Shown here: positions 1 through 12,901 of the stretch, one piece after another
Numbering within the stretch: the first letter of the stretch is position 1
Layout of the letters: every line of letters starts with the position of its first letter
Source: Glandiceps talaboti
Taxonomy: Eukaryota; Hemichordata; Enteropneusta; Spengelidae
Assembly (NCBI RefSeq): GCF_964340395.1
Contig: NC_135566.1
Span: forward strand, 6,000,501 to 6,064,500
Length of the DNA: 64,000 nt
Reading direction: 5' to 3'
Translations under genes and position numbers: made by a program
Notes under the pieces: generated by a model
The model's database searches: none
Told to the model about the DNA's origin: nothing
Seen by the model: the letters and a program-made list of their open reading frames with translations, nothing else

Positions 1-40
<40 letters not shown>
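1..40. repeat. (AG)20 microsatellite at the window edge
   Basis: Pure AG dinucleotide run. It starts at base 1, so its true length is unknown. It ends abruptly at CGCGCTAG. Confidence 0.97.
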
Positions 41-44
<4 letters not shown>

Positions 45-3000
45 CTAGTCATCGGACATAATTCGAAATGTTTTTGGTAGTAACAATATAAGGATATGTC
101 AATATGAGACAAAAAATAACCACCAAATACATACATTTTTAGACTGTACCCCTTTAATGATTAGAGAGTGACACAACACCAACGCATTGTGAATGTAAAC
201 AGAAATCAAACAGTTATCTACATATGTACTCTCGAATTATTGACAGATTTTACAAAATATCTACTAGATTTTTGTAGGAGTGGAATTTGTTAGATTTTTT
301 GCTACACGTTTACGTTGTAAAGTAAAATGCCATTTAGCTTGACGTTGTTAGTCAATTTGGGTATATATATTTGGCATGCTGTACTCTCTAAATTAACGTT
401 GAACCACGGCTTTATTCATACTATAGGTTTCAAGATAGTATAGAGTTCAGGTCACACAAATAGACATTTCGACAGAAAGACATGATTACGAAAACAAAAT
501 GTAACCATCGAAGGGGTCATTTTTAATTAAATATCATTTTTAATTAAATCGCTTAAGTCATAAGAACAATCTGTAGATGGAACGCACAGTATTTTGATTA
601 AATTTAAATTTTATAATCAATAAAGCCCGGCGCACACTAGAGCAATTAGACACGTTTGATTCATAAGAACACATTATAAATGAAAACAACGAGTAATTTA
701 ATTAAATTGCACTTTTAATTAAGAACAACTTGAGGATATAAACACGCAATTCGACTCTTTACGTTTTTTAAGCATCCCCTTTAGAACATCAGCAAATGGA
801 TTAATGTTCCTTTCCTATTTCGTCTATGATCATTATCTTTCTTGATGACGTCACACGTGTGCCAACAGTTTAGATTCTAGTAGAAGACATTGTGTTACAT
901 TGCAAAGAGATATGGAATTCTACAAACGTAATTTTTGGGTGGACATAAATTTTACTTTCTTGTTATCTTCTAAGTTATGCTCGAAATGTTAATGTATATT
1001 TATAGCATGCAGTTGCTTTCTGTAATGTAATATAATTTTTAAAAAATACGTGTAGCAAAGATGAAAAACTGAACGTGTCTCGTTTTATTTATTTATTTGA
1101 CATGATATGCCTGCAATTACAAACACTCAAAAATGGATATAATATATGCAATCTTTACAACATAGAAAAAGACGGAGACATAAAAGGAAATATGGAAAAT
1201 AACTACAAAATTTACAAGTCAATTAATTTGTTACTGAGACTGGAAAAGATAACAATATCTTGCAAGGAGTTGATAAAGTCAAAAGTCCTAGATAGAAACG
1301 ACATGATATTGGACGCTGGTATATAGCTAGATGTAGATGTACCTGTAAAGTTTATGGACAGTGATGTTTGTTATTAATCTTAGTGTGTGTCATTTATAAC
1401 TTTTGTCTTACTTTTTGTCAAATACGCATATAAATTCACTTAGTAACACCATACACCATACTCGGTTTCAATTGCTTTAAAAGTAACTTAATATGTACCA
1501 ATTTAGTTTATTGTCGCTGTCCGCGTCATTGTAATCAAGGTCGATAGCAATTGATGACAATTTAATTACTCACACACCACACCGTCTTCGCGGCTTTTCC
1601 CTGTATTTCCAACACTTTGAGATGGTTATGTGTATGTCGTATTCTAGTGAGAGTCATCAATGTCAATCACCCATGTGAATGTGTCTTGATGACGTGAGAC
1701 ACAATTTCCATCCAATGAATATAATGAAGTAATATCGTTCGATTCCTCAATTTGCGCCTATTTCCTTCGTATTTTGTCGTTTGTTTTTAATTTTGTTGTT
1801 CTAGGAGTGATCACCTCTTCCAATATCGCTCTGAGAGTGATCACCTTTTCAAGACGTGATCACTATCAGAATGACAAAATAAAATCAAACAATGAAATAG
1901 AGATATTTATAAACGAATCAACTCGTGTTCCTACATCTGATTGCATCGCCATGTCAGACTTCGGCTGTGAGGGCGCTCCTAGCTGCCATGTCTCAATATT
2001 GGTGAGTAGGTTGATACGACAGTCCACGTCGACTATAATATGCATCTATCGAAAACAAATTACTAATTCTAAAATGTTTTCAATACGAGTACTTCTACTC
2101 TCTGACAGTAGACAAGAGAATGGTAAATTTTACAGGAGAGTGCTTGTTGCCACTGAGCCGTACGAGACTTGATGACTTTCTCGAACTTAACGCACAATAA
2201 GGAATTAAACCCGCCTGCACTGTATAGGAATTACGTGTTTGCGTGTCGAATATGATAAACATACTGGTGAACGTCGTCATCAAAGCCTTGCTGTGGTCAT
2301 TGCACTCACTTTTGGCAGATGTTATCGTATTTTTGTTCAGTCAACTACAAATAGCGTATTGCTATTGTTTTGCACTACTGTATCTTGAGTTATTGCCAGC
2401 GATTACAATTTATTCATACTCTGACGACATTTTCCTGGAGTCAACTATCATTGGGCATGGTCGTTCGTGGGAATTTGTACGATCCACTTGTTATGTAAAA
2501 TATGGGGCTTTTATTCAGTTGTTTTATTTCATACGTGGGTTATGTTTTATGACAAACTTCAACAGAGTGGGATGTAGTTGTTGATGTACATAATGAACAC
2601 ACCTCGTCCGTGTCGTTAAAGGCTTAACTGCAACATTAATTTGAAAAGATCGAATCCATAACGATCGATAAAGACACCTTGATCTTTACACGAAAAGAAA
2701 CAAAAATTAAAATCACGTGCTCGTAAAACAGTCTCTAGACGTCCTTCGTACCGACAGGTGATTAAAACTATTACGTAGATAGTCACCATTTTATTTTATC
2801 AGCTCATTGCAGGTAAACGTTTTAACGATCCTCCAGTGCTGTGAACGGTGCCAACGCTCATAAAAATTGCTCTCAGAGGAACCTTTCCTACAAGCTATAA
2901 CAACTTGAGATTCCAGTACTTAAATTTGAAAATGAAGACAAACAATGCCAAGGTTAGCGTGCGACCGAAGTTTTAAAAAATGAGAATGTCATTGAAAGTA

Positions 3001-3249
3001 GGGCCTTGAACGGTTGTCATAATTTTCTTTCAATCATGGCTCAAAATCAGCAAACTCTACGTACTACTTTCAATTTTACAATTCTTCCGACTTGCAAAGA
3101 TGTGGTGTGTTTCCATCTCGAGAGAATTAGGAATCCATACAAACACATTTAAGTAGACACGTGAATTGTTATGTTATTGAAATATCTTGAAGTTCATTGT
3201 TGAAATGGTTATATCGAGGTTAATCAATTAATAACAATAAACAATTTTG
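41..3249. other. Intergenic, no gene recognised
   Basis: AT-rich DNA. The open frames here are short, AT-driven and lack splice or family signatures, so none is called. A short direct duplication of ATCATTTTTAATTAAAT lies at about 517-550. A consensus cAMP-response element touching an E-box is at 846-859. No TE ends were recognised. Confidence 0.6.
846..859. promoter_or_regulatory. CRE palindrome fused to an E-box
   Basis: TGACGTCA (846-853) is followed directly by CACGTG (854-859). The first is the CREB/ATF consensus, the second the bHLH (USF/Myc/CLOCK type) consensus. The nearest recognised gene start is 5 kb away, so this would be a distal element if functional. Motif identity is certain; activity is inference. 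Confidence 0.4.
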
Positions 3250-3324
3250 ACCAACCAACCAACCAACCAACCAACCAACCAACCAACCAACCAACCAACC
3301 AACCAACCAACCAACCAACCAACC
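3250..3324. repeat. (CCAA)n tetranucleotide microsatellite
   Basis: About 18 perfect units, then degenerate ACCT/CAGC/CAGT units to about 3375. The open frame across it (Thr-Asn-Gln-Pro repeats) is a by-product of the repeat, not a gene. Confidence 0.97.
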
Positions 3325-4250
3325 TACCAACAAATCGAAATCAACCTACCAGCCAGCCAGTCAGTAAGTCAGTCTTCAGTTCCTCCCTACCTCAATTTAT
3401 CCCTCTATATTTTACTTATCCCCCCCCCCTTCCATAATCAATCATAGTCCAATAACCTAAAACAGTGTTCTGCTCTTCGGCCAATGATAGTTAAGATTAG
3501 TAACTTTCTTGATTATATCGGTTCTTCATTTTCTTGTAAAGAAAATAAAATGATCGTAAACATCTATTGGTTCGTTGTGCGTGTACCATATGTACCATGT
3601 ATACTATAGACAGCAATCCACTCTGCATAAAAATTGAAAACAGACCAAAATTTTAATTTCCACGGATGCAACAGTTGAAAGTATTCGAGACAGACTTGAG
3701 CCAGTCGACCGAGCCTAGAGGAATAGCACCGAGCTCGAGAACGAGGCATTTCAGTGTGCATTACTCTTATCAAAGCACCGACAAACGACGTATAATACCT
3801 CAGCAGGGTTTTTACTGCGTTTTATAACACCGGTCAACCTTTATAACTAGGTTCAACCAAATGTCATATCTTCTGGCGATGTAGATGGCATATGGGATCA
3901 ATATTATGTAGACCTATTAAATGTAGATAAGATCACATGTTTCCCTGTCTCTGGAGTTCTTATTTCGCTCTGATGAAAAGTCAATGAATGCATACAATGA
4001 GATACGCCAGCTGAGATTGGCAAACGCCGACAGTCAGATGAAGAAATAATATGTTCACCGTGTACAGCAAAGAGACGGGGTCATGTAGAAATGTTCAGTG
4101 GAGGAGAATGCGACTCACTAATGCCTGAAAGAAGAAGTTGGTGGAGATGCATTAAGTACAGCTGATGAATGTAAGCATAGACCCTACAGTAAGAAGTGAG
4201 TTTAAGTAAGTAAGTTACTCGTAAGTAAATTGTTAGTAAGTAAATAAATA
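3325..4250. other. Intergenic, nothing recognised
   Basis: No coding exon, RNA gene or TE end was identified. It includes a C9 run at 3421-3429 and degenerate GTAA units from about 4203 that lead into the GTGA array. Confidence 0.55.
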
Positions 4251-4357
4251 GTGAGTGAGTGAGTGAGTGAGTGAGTGAGTGAGTGAGTGAGTGAGTGAGT
4301 GAGTGAGTGAGTGAGTGAGTGAGTGAGTGAGTGAGTGAGTGAGTGAGTGAGTGAGTA
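4251..4357. repeat. (GTGA)n microsatellite
   Basis: About 26 perfect units. Every unit reads GTGAGT on the + strand, a consensus 5' splice site, so the array is a run of donor-like sites. No flanking exon was recognised. Confidence 0.97.
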
Positions 4358-4430
4358 GGAAGACAATGAGCTAGTTACTGGGTGAGTGTTTCAGTAACGA
4401 GGTAGATATATAAAAATATTCATTATAATC

Positions 4431-4615
4431 ATTTATTTATTTATTTATTATAGATTTATTCATTCATTCATTCATCCATCCATTCGTTCATTCATTCATC
4501 CACCCACCCACCCATCCATCCATCCATTCATCCATTCATTCATTCATTCATTCATTCAGTCAGTCAGTCAATCAGTCAGTCAGTCAGTCAGTCAGTCAGT
4601 CAGTCAGTCAGTCAG
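4431..4615. repeat. Compound tetranucleotide array ATTT/ATTC/ATCC/CAGT
   Basis: Successive blocks: (ATTT)n to about 4449, (ATTC)n/(ATCC)n/(CACC)n from about 4455 to 4556, then (CAGT)n to 4615 with one unit interrupted by AATC. Neighbouring blocks differ by single substitutions, which suggests the motifs evolved stepwise from one array. Confidence 0.93.
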
Positions 4616-5914
4616 CCATTCATTCGAACAAGAGTAAGGTATAGTAAAGCAAAGAATACGAACCAAAGACTTGGGAAGATAAGTCGTTTGAGATATATTT
4701 TTCACCTTGGCACAGTGGCCCACACAGCCATTGCGGTAAACACCTGATAGTTCTTTAAAGTTACTTGACACATCTCAATAGAACAGGGAAGACTACCGAG
4801 GTAGGAATCTTGTGACAACCTGCTGATAGTAGCCTATAAATGGAGGAGGGGCGGTCAGGCGTTCATATGGTGACACTTTTGACAGTGTTCTATTGATTTA
4901 AGGGTCATGTACCCTCTTCACTCCAGGACATATGAATCATATCCCGCTCTATGGTGCGATAAATACTTTCTCATGAGTATTGTCATTGTAGTTAGGGCAA
5001 CGTACTCGCGGTCTTATAATGCTTGACTGAGTTGTGACATAACCTCCGACCTATGTAATAGACACCAGAAGAACAAATCTGAAAGTCTAATTTGAAGACT
5101 TTAGAGTTAACACGGATAATACATGTAAATACAATAACAAAAATAGGGCTTAGCAAAAAAAACAACAACAATAATAACAATCATTTCGGAACGACATTCC
5201 CCAGTACATAAGTACAGTAACTGTCACAAGCACTGAATCGGGACGAATCTTTGAATGCACAACGTTCATGTTGATTGTCACCATGAAAGCAAAATCTTCG
5301 AGTTGTTGTAAGTAGACTTGGGTACTGGCATTTCATGAAGATAAATTGCTGAGATCGATAGTTCGTTTAATTCTCAATGACTCAGTCAGTCGTCAAACTC
5401 AACTACGCCCATTAAACGAGTTTTAGAACGACCCACTTCAATTAGGAAATCGAAAAAAAAAGTGTTCACACCCCAAATCAAAATTCACACGGACACAATT
5501 TCACACGGACTCCTGTTTTAAAATTACTTCTCCTTTTTTTCGAATGTGTTTCATCGTAGCCTGAACTCCGAGAGTGCACATTTGAATAGGCTAGAGACAC
5601 CGTCCAACTTGTTAAATGAAATGAACAAAAAAACTGGGTCCTTTGAGGTCGTTCTCATTATCACATGAATAAGCTTTTATTGGTTCTATTGAAAGTTAGC
5701 AGTGGGAGCAACAACCGAACTATGTACCGTCAGTCTTTCAATAATAGAAAGTAACCAACAATGGCATTGCGGTGACGTATAGACTATAGCACACGACTGC
5801 GCATGTCCTTTGCTGGAGTTTTACACGTTGAATACTGAATGGATATTCGAATTCCTACCTTCGCCAGGTCACGCTCTTAACGGGAAGGGAACCATACAAA
5901 ACGCTGGGATAACG
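4616..5914. other. Upstream region of the PTB-domain gene
   Basis: No upstream exon was recognised. TGCGCATG at 5798-5805 resembles half of an NRF-1 site, and ATTGG near 5682 is an inverted CCAAT box. The frame of the gene stays open upstream of its ATG back to about 5810 but has no ATG there, so it is treated as 5' leader. Confidence 0.5.
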
Positions 5915-7153
5915 ATGGCGTTTTGGAGACGACGAAGCCAGGCTTTTGAGCCGAATCCCCCGGAAACTAAATATATGGTTCAATACTTAGGGAAGATGCC
6001 AGCTAATGGGAAGATGGGACTCGAATGTACCATGAAACCGGTGGAACTTATGTACAGAACATTTAAATTTAACAAAGGTAAAAATTATCAACGGCTCATG
6101 ATCGAAGTGACAAACAAAGGTGTTTCGATGAATGAAACGGGGCCAACAGGACACGAAATTTTAAAGGATCGTTTTATACCAATCTATAAACTTTCTTTCG
6201 GAGCTGCCGACCCTGTACACACTCGTGTTTTTTCGTTCGTCAGGAAAAATGACGACACAGAAAGCGAGAATCCGTGGGAATGTCATGCATTTCTGTGTGA
6301 AACAACGTCCGTAGCAAAGGCGCTTACCCTGTATCTAGTGAAAGCGTTCCAAAAAGCTGCCGATGCTTGGGAAGCCAAACATGGCGGCAAAAGTGGACAT
6401 TCGAAGCCAAGAACTATGCACATAACACACGAAAAGGGGAAATTAGAGCACCAGACGGCCGAAAAGAAATATCAACCGCCGGTATCTACTGTCAAGATAA
6501 CGTTCAATATTGACAATGTCGACGAATTCGATCGAGTGGGAGACAGCCCAAACAAAAATGGCGGACAAAAGGACACTGTTGAAAACAATCGTGCATTTGC
6601 TGCTGCTTTGGCATCGCGGGACACACCTGAAGACGGAGAAGGATCAGACCAAGAAGAAAAGGGTAACGAGTCTACTGATAAAAAAACGGAGAGCACCACC
6701 GCGAACGAGGAAAATGTAAAAGAGGGTGAGGTGGTGGCGGCCTTCAACCCTCAGGTGTTACTACACCCAGCACCATTGTCACCTGCCGCTGCCAGTAGTA
6801 GCCCGTCGGCAAATAAACTCAGAAAACAAAGGAGTCTGGAAAAGGAAAAAAGTAAAAGTAAGCTAAGTCAGGATAATAACCCAGTGGAGACAGACACAAA
6901 CGAACCTACAGACGATGATAGTGTTACTATGAGAGACCATAATGGCGAAAGTGAATTTTCCAGGGCGAAAAAGAAATCGGTTCGCTTCTCAGGATCTGAT
7001 TCTACGATACCAGAAGTACAATGGGCGGATGGGGATATGGGGGACGATGACGTCATCGAAGATAATACAGGAAACACAAAAAAATCCAAGTCGTCATCAA
7101 AGGGATTTCTTAACGGAATTGCTAACTTGAAATTCGGAAAGAGTAAAAAGTAG
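5915..7153 (+). CDS. PTB/PID-domain adaptor protein, PID1/FAM43-like
   Basis: Single-exon CDS of 412 aa. The start is the ATG at 5915 in strong context (aacgATGG); about 35 codons of open frame upstream have no ATG. Residues about 18-153 form a phosphotyrosine-binding (PID) fold: the YLGK beta-strand motif at 24-27, the family pattern CT.KPVEL soon after, an AADPVHTRVFSFV strand, WECHAFLCE at about 121-129 and a C-terminal amphipathic helix. The CHAFLCE/AKAL pattern is typical of PTB adaptors; PID1 and the intronless FAM43 family look closest by eye. The tail (158-412) is polar, Ser/Glu/Lys-rich and probably disordered, ending in the basic stretch GFLNGIANLKFGKSKK. PTB adaptors bind NPxY-type tails of receptors and link them to endocytosis or signalling; the partner cannot be read here. 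PTB identity is confident, the subfamily is not. Confidence 0.86.
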   Translation: MAFWRRRSQAFEPNPPETKYMVQYLGKMPANGKMGLECTMKPVELMYRTFKFNKGKNYQRLMIEVTNKGVSMNETGPTGHEILKDRFIPIYKLSFGAADPVHTRVFSFVRKNDDTESENPWECHAFLCETTSVAKALTLYLVKAFQKAADAWEAKHGGKSGHSKPRTMHITHEKGKLEHQTAEKKYQPPVSTVKITFNIDNVDEFDRVGDSPNKNGGQKDTVENNRAFAAALASRDTPEDGEGSDQEEKGNESTDKKTESTTANEENVKEGEVVAAFNPQVLLHPAPLSPAAASSSPSANKLRKQRSLEKEKSKSKLSQDNNPVETDTNEPTDDDSVTMRDHNGESEFSRAKKKSVRFSGSDSTIPEVQWADGDMGDDDVIEDNTGNTKKSKSSSKGFLNGIANLKFGKSKK

Positions 7154-10100
7154 AAACAAGTCCTAATCTGCTATTGTAGTGTTACAGGCAACTGTGAATA
7201 GAAGCAGACAATGCACTGGGCGTGGCCGGCTTGGTGCAAAGTAACTCAGTTCCAGTCATGACCCCAATACAGACTGGCTACACCTACACATTTATATACA
7301 CGTATTAAGGTCTGGCATTCACGTTGGGAATGTATCATTGGATTAATTTTGTTTCCAGATAATATCTTATTGCAGTTCTGCGCACTTGACTGGAAAATAC
7401 CAACAATACTTTGTGCCACCTTTAGGATATCAATTACAGCTAGCAATGGATATGAACCTTCAACTCGTGAGATAGTAATATGACTAAGGTCATCCAAGTT
7501 CAACAAAAAATAATAATGTTTAGCTTTTTGCTTTTATTTTGGCCAGCCTTAGTGACAACTCAAGAATGAATGTACCTAGTCGAACATATAGCCACGAATA
7601 TTAGAGTACTGGGTCGGATTTGTTTTAAAAAGTAAAAACATTTAAAGTGCGAGGGACGCTTGTATATTTCAAAGGTATGTTTTTATTATTATTGATATGT
7701 ACATTACTATTTACTCCTTGCATCTGAAATGGACTAAGTATGTGAAACGATTTCTTTCCCCATCAAGGTCAATGCCATTTCAAGAGTACTCTGTTTGAAT
7801 TATCGCAGTTAAGTTTAACGAATGAGGCCACCATTTTCACCATGACAACGGTGTTCAAAATTGTAGCCTGCTTTTAAATATATTTGGAAATTGACATTTC
7901 ATATATTTCATAATGTAATTTATACAGTTGTACATTTCATCGGGATTCATATGGTATTATTTTAGTTTCATAGACTCTGGTAGTCTGATGTCAATGTAAA
8001 CTATTAATATGAGTACAAGGTCAGAGGTCACACAACGTGCCGACACGTTATCTTCCTAACAACCAGCACTTATTGTTTTCATGTCCTGAACTGTTCGTTT
8101 CACCGCGGTTCACCGCACCATGAAATTTACACTACGAAATAGACACCGTGTGTATTGCTAAAAGAAATCGTGTTTATGCATAAAAAGATCGCTTTAGTCT
8201 TTATATGACCCCTGACCCTATTCAGCTTATGGGTTAGGAATGTAAGTTTCCTAATACAGGCACGCTTTGCAATTTCCCCAATACGCTGAATTGTCGTATC
8301 TTGCATGATTTTAATTGTAAAAGTCACCTCTTTCCAGTTCTACGAGAACTCACGAAAACTTTTTAAAAAGTTGTTTGGAAAGTACTGTTGTCTTTCTGTT
8401 TGGAATCTTGAAAAAATTCCCGCCGTTTTAAAAAATGCGACAGCAATTGTCACTAATATAAGAGTACCTACCTGTAGACTATCGATGAGAATATTGAGCC
8501 GTATTGAGAGAGTTATGCCTCTGTTGCCATTGGCTGTGTTTGTTGTCTTCAGTGACAAATTCATCGATTAATTTTCAATTATTTTGTTTACTACTTCAAA
8601 TATAGTTTGCCTAAACATCTAGGTATTTTGAGCAGAATTAAGTACGAAATTATGTTTTAAGCATACTCCGGAGTGGATTACGTGTATTTATTGCTTGGTA
8701 ACACATCTTTGAGTTAATTATATTTCAGCTCTAGGTGCCATAAACACACACATTTTCTGGTGGTCAAAATCCAACCAAAAAACGTCACGGACAGTTCATT
8801 CTTCGAATCTCTCTATTTAGTTGGACCAAAAAAGTCATACATGCTATCACCATGGTGAAAATGGATACGGAGTACTAACATATTCCAGTTCTGGTTGAAT
8901 CTGTTCAAATTAAATGTGTATGCATGCTTAGAAAGTATGACTACCGAGGAAGAACCAGCAAAGTGATATTCGTGAAAAATATTTTGGTCGTTCAGAAGTC
9001 GACTACTGGGCAACACGTATATCCCAATTTACCTTGTACAGTATACGTAGACAACTTCTGTAAGTCAGACTCGTGCCTCTTCAGAACTCTTCCACTGAAC
9101 AACACGTATAACCGTAACGCAAACGTTAACAAGTAGGACAACGTCACCCTAAAGAACAGTAGAACTACTAAGACATTGTGCCAAAATGTACAGCTTCTGA
9201 AGTATAATGTATTAGTACCTTACACATAGTAGAGGCGTGCCTAGTTCTGATATCTGAGTTTTCGGCAAATTAGTACGCTGCAGAGTATGCTGCAATGTCA
9301 CGGTCAACGTACTTCATCTGACTTTTGTCACATAATGCAACACCCCACCCCCCTCACCTATATCGGTGCGGCATTTGGTGTCCCGTTGTTCAAAGAGTTA
9401 CCAGAACCATTTTACGATAGCAAACATACTCATTTACGGCACTAAGCATGTAAAATCATTTTACGACAAATTTAAGCACGTTTATTCAATTTACGACAGT
9501 GACTATGTCGAATCATTTACGAACTTTAGCATCGTTTTACGACATCTATATGACTCTAAGCATGTTAATTCATTTTACGGCAGTATGTCGAATATAATTG
9601 GAACTTGTACTTCAATTAAACTCGCGTATAAGAAATCAATTGACGAACAGTTTGGCGAATTTAAATATCATGGCGTAAAATTTGTAGTTTGTAATTGCTA
9701 AATTTGATTATAGTAGGTCCATGAAAAATACATTTGCATGCGTAATTGAGAGATATCAAAAGAAAACACATAAAAGTATATACATGACATAACTTGAACC
9801 TAAACACCATTAGTTTCCGCGTCATATCTGTTTCTGCAAGTACACGGTTTCAAAATTTCTACCAATTTGTCAGGTCAGTCATACTTCTACGTTACAATTT
9901 TTTTTCAGCCATCAGCTCTTCAGAACAGTGAAGTCGAAAAGTAATCACAAAATCAGCATATCTCATCTCACAGTGTGAGCGCAAGCCGAGCACCATTTGT
10001 GAACACTTATTTACAAAGTTGTTTTTCTTTAATATGTAGACAGCTGAACATGGGTCAAAGGTCAACCTTCCATGACGCAGAAAAACAAGATTATTCTACT

Positions 10101-10780
10101 TTATGTTATTCATCCCCCAGTCAATCTTCCAATTTTTACATTAGTTTTCAAATCAACTTAAGCAGTTTTATGTTTCTAAAAATAGAATGCATTTAAGTTA
10201 CATGTATTGGGGCAGTAGTAAATTGAATCAAAAAGTCTGGATTCCATAGACTTCTTAATCAAATTGAATGGGTTTTTACACCAATGCGTGACTCGACTAG
10301 AATGAACTGAATCTAAATCAGAAACACGAATTATAGAATCATACTCAAATGTTACTTTATTAGTAAGTTACTGTTATAATTTAGATTCCTACCAGGGGTT
10401 TCTGAAGTTAAAATGTCAGATTTTAAGGGATTTCGTGGTCATTGAGGTACATATAAAAATTGTAAAAAAAATCCAAATTTATCACAATATAAATGTATGC
10501 GTAACTATTATGTATTCCGTGTCTAGTACATACATACATACACACATACATGCATACATATCCAGGAGTGCATAGATGTGTATTTTATTGAAAATTTAAA
10601 TAAGAAAGATGTAAAATTTATTTACAAAATTACAGACTTTTGTTTATTGCAAATCGACTACTCTCTGTCATAGTTTTATTGGTTTGAGTGTTGTACCTTC
10701 TTGATACATCGTACTGTGTATCTACTCCGACCCCTTGCATCGTAGCACCAATTTACAATGGAAGATCATTGGCTTGAAAC
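7154..10780. other. Intergenic, no gene recognised
   Basis: 3.6 kb downstream of the PTB gene with only short shadow frames. It holds the degenerate tandem repeat at 9408-9590 and an ACAT-rich patch at about 10528-10561. No polyadenylation signal close to the PTB stop codon was identified. Confidence 0.55.
9408..9590 (+). repeat. Degenerate tandem repeat, core CATTTTACGACA
   Basis: Seven imperfect occurrences of CATTTACGRCA, several followed after a few bases by AAGCATGT, at irregular spacing of about 20-37 bp. The 111-codon open frame over it repeats a Ser-Phe-Tyr-Asp/Lys-His-Val pattern only because the DNA repeats. It has no recognisable domain and is not called as a gene. Confidence 0.6.
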
Positions 10781-11132
10781 AAAACATCGTCTGGCTCAAC
10801 AAACATCTTACTAATATTGCTACATTTTATCACTTACCTCAACACAAAATTGCTTCTTTTCATCATCTGGTGTGTCAAATATCTTACCAATATTGCTACA
10901 TTTTGCGTGAGCAACCATCGTAAAGCCGATCGTCGCCAAATCATATACATTGTAACAATGTATACTTTTTCAGATATGTAAATGGATTAAAATGTAACAA
11001 TTATACTTCAACTTTGTCATGTCACATGATGACATGTAGCAAAGTTTCGAGCTAGACACAGAAATGTGTCGAGTCTGACAATAAAATGTAGCATTTGTTA
11101 GTAAGATTTTTGACGAGCCAGGTGACGATTTG
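10781..11132. mobile_element. MITE, family G, copy 1
   Basis: About 352 bp with terminal inverted repeats of about 50-55 bp. The left arm starts AAAACATCGTCTGGCTCAAC and the right arm reads as its imperfect complement, ending GAGCCAGGTGACGATTT. Inside, an AATATTGCTACATTTT block is directly repeated (about 10815 and 10892) and there is a palindrome around CATGTCACATGATGACATG. There is no coding capacity, so mobilisation would be by a transposase elsewhere. A diverged second copy lies at 32660-33046. Confidence 0.72.
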
Positions 11133-12060
11133 GTTCGACTTGACTGGCTGCCATTGTATATTATGTTAATGACGAGAAATAACCAAATGTAGTTGATTTT
11201 ATTTAAAGAAATGAACTTCAGAATTCATCCACCTGCACCCCACCCCATCCCTTGGCCTACCTCCGCTGCTAATGGTACTGAAGGGATTTTTTGATATATA
11301 ATGGCGAATTGATATCGCCCTTACATATCTATTAACTTCACAGTATGGTTGCCATTGTCATCCCTGGCACGATAATACGTTTGACAATTTTTTCAAAGTA
11401 AGGAACCGTCTCATATTGCCACAAATATTCATGAAACGAAATTTATTCGTATACGGTATAGGATATTTTGTTTCAAATCATACATTTTGTGGTTTCATTT
11501 TCAACAACTTTTTTTTGTAAATGTATACATAATGCGTTCATTTCACTAGAAGGAACCCCTCTTTTTCTAGTGAACGAATTTTGCTGTACAACGATGTGAG
11601 ACGGTCCTAATGTACATTGTATTTGAATGGCACGCCATTTCTTTATCCCTCTTTTCCTTTGACCACAGTCTGGTGCCACATATACAACATTTCTATACCG
11701 TTTAATTTGTCACATCTGCCATTTGCTAATAAAAATGGAAATGGGTCATATATTCCATTTGAAGCCATAATGTATATTTCATTCCACTCTATGAAATACC
11801 TTATTTACATTCAAAAGTAATTGTTGTATATATGAAAGACTTGTATGCATAGTTATATGGTCTCTCCCATTGTAAATATCGGCAATTCTATAGGTCGCAT
11901 TGTTCATTTCAAACAAGTCAACTCGTGATTTTAGCCCCTCTCTTTATATCGCCCTGTTTGGTAAAGTTTCATACTGTCAAATTTGGGCACAGTGGCCTAT
12001 TAAACTGTCCTCATCTATGTGTGTGTACACGTGTACGTACGTATAATGTACTATGTACGT
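11133..12060. other. Intergenic, nothing recognised
   Basis: AT-rich sequence between the MITE and the GTAT array. No supported exon, RNA gene or TE end. Confidence 0.5.
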
Positions 12061-12137
12061 GTGTATGTATGTATGTATGTATGTATGTATGTATGTATGT
12101 ATGTATGTATGTATGTATGTATGTATGTATGTATGTA

Positions 12138-12172
<35 letters not shown>

Positions 12173-12179
12173 ATGTATG

Positions 12180-12213
<34 letters not shown>

Positions 12214-12224
12214 TGTATGTATGT
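12061..12224. repeat. (GTAT)n microsatellite with a GT core
   Basis: Nearly pure GTAT units interrupted by a (GT)n stretch at about 12139-12157. Long Met-Tyr-Val-Cys and His-Thr-Tyr-Ile frames on both strands are repeat artefacts. Confidence 0.97.
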
Positions 12225-12901
12225 GCATTCGTGCTTGCGTGCGTGTCTGTATTTGTGTGTGTAACTGAAAATCTGCTAGTCAAATGAAAACACAATTTTA
12301 GTAAACGAAAACTACGTTGAAAAGTATCTGCTGTGAAGAAAAATTGCAATAAACCAAAAGACCACATTAATTCCATAGGAAACTGTGACATTTTATAGTA
12401 ATAAATCGTGCACTATCAAGTTCTAAAATGGCAGCTCTAAGCTTATATACGTAGAAAATAATATTACGAATCAAACTGGGGGGGTCTTGTAAATATCTTG
12501 TACACACAATGAATACTGTACGCACGTTGTCCTCATTAGTGACCCTATTTGACCTTAGATCCAAATGACGTCATTATCTCTCGGCTAAATATTGGTTATT
12601 GATTATCTTACATGCACCTGGAATGTAAAATCAATCTATAGATTAAACAGAGTCTAAGTAATGGAGTATATTAATAAGCTCTAAGTATATGTCTTTACGA
12701 CAACACAAAACAGGTGACTAGTTTCATGGTTTGCGTAATCACCATGATTAGGTGTGAGATAGGAAATTCGGTTGTAACCATGGTAACATTGAAATTATGA
12801 TACATAATGAGGAGTAATAACATTTTGTTAAACATTGTTGATTTTGTGATGTCTGAATTTTATATATTATCAACCGATATATTTCCACTGATGATGAAAT
12901 T

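Noticed and set aside
5810-5914. N-terminal extension of the PTB protein
   Set aside because: The upstream frame opens at a TTG; the first ATG (5915) has an excellent context and directly precedes the domain.
6472-7130. Opposite-strand and shifted frames inside the PTB gene
   Set aside because: Shadows of the real CDS caused by its low-complexity tail.
11925-12391. Long Met-Tyr-Val-Cys and His-Thr-Tyr-Ile frames over the GTAT array
   Set aside because: Frames are open on both strands only because a 4-bp repeat without stops is read in three phases; no domain and no gene context.
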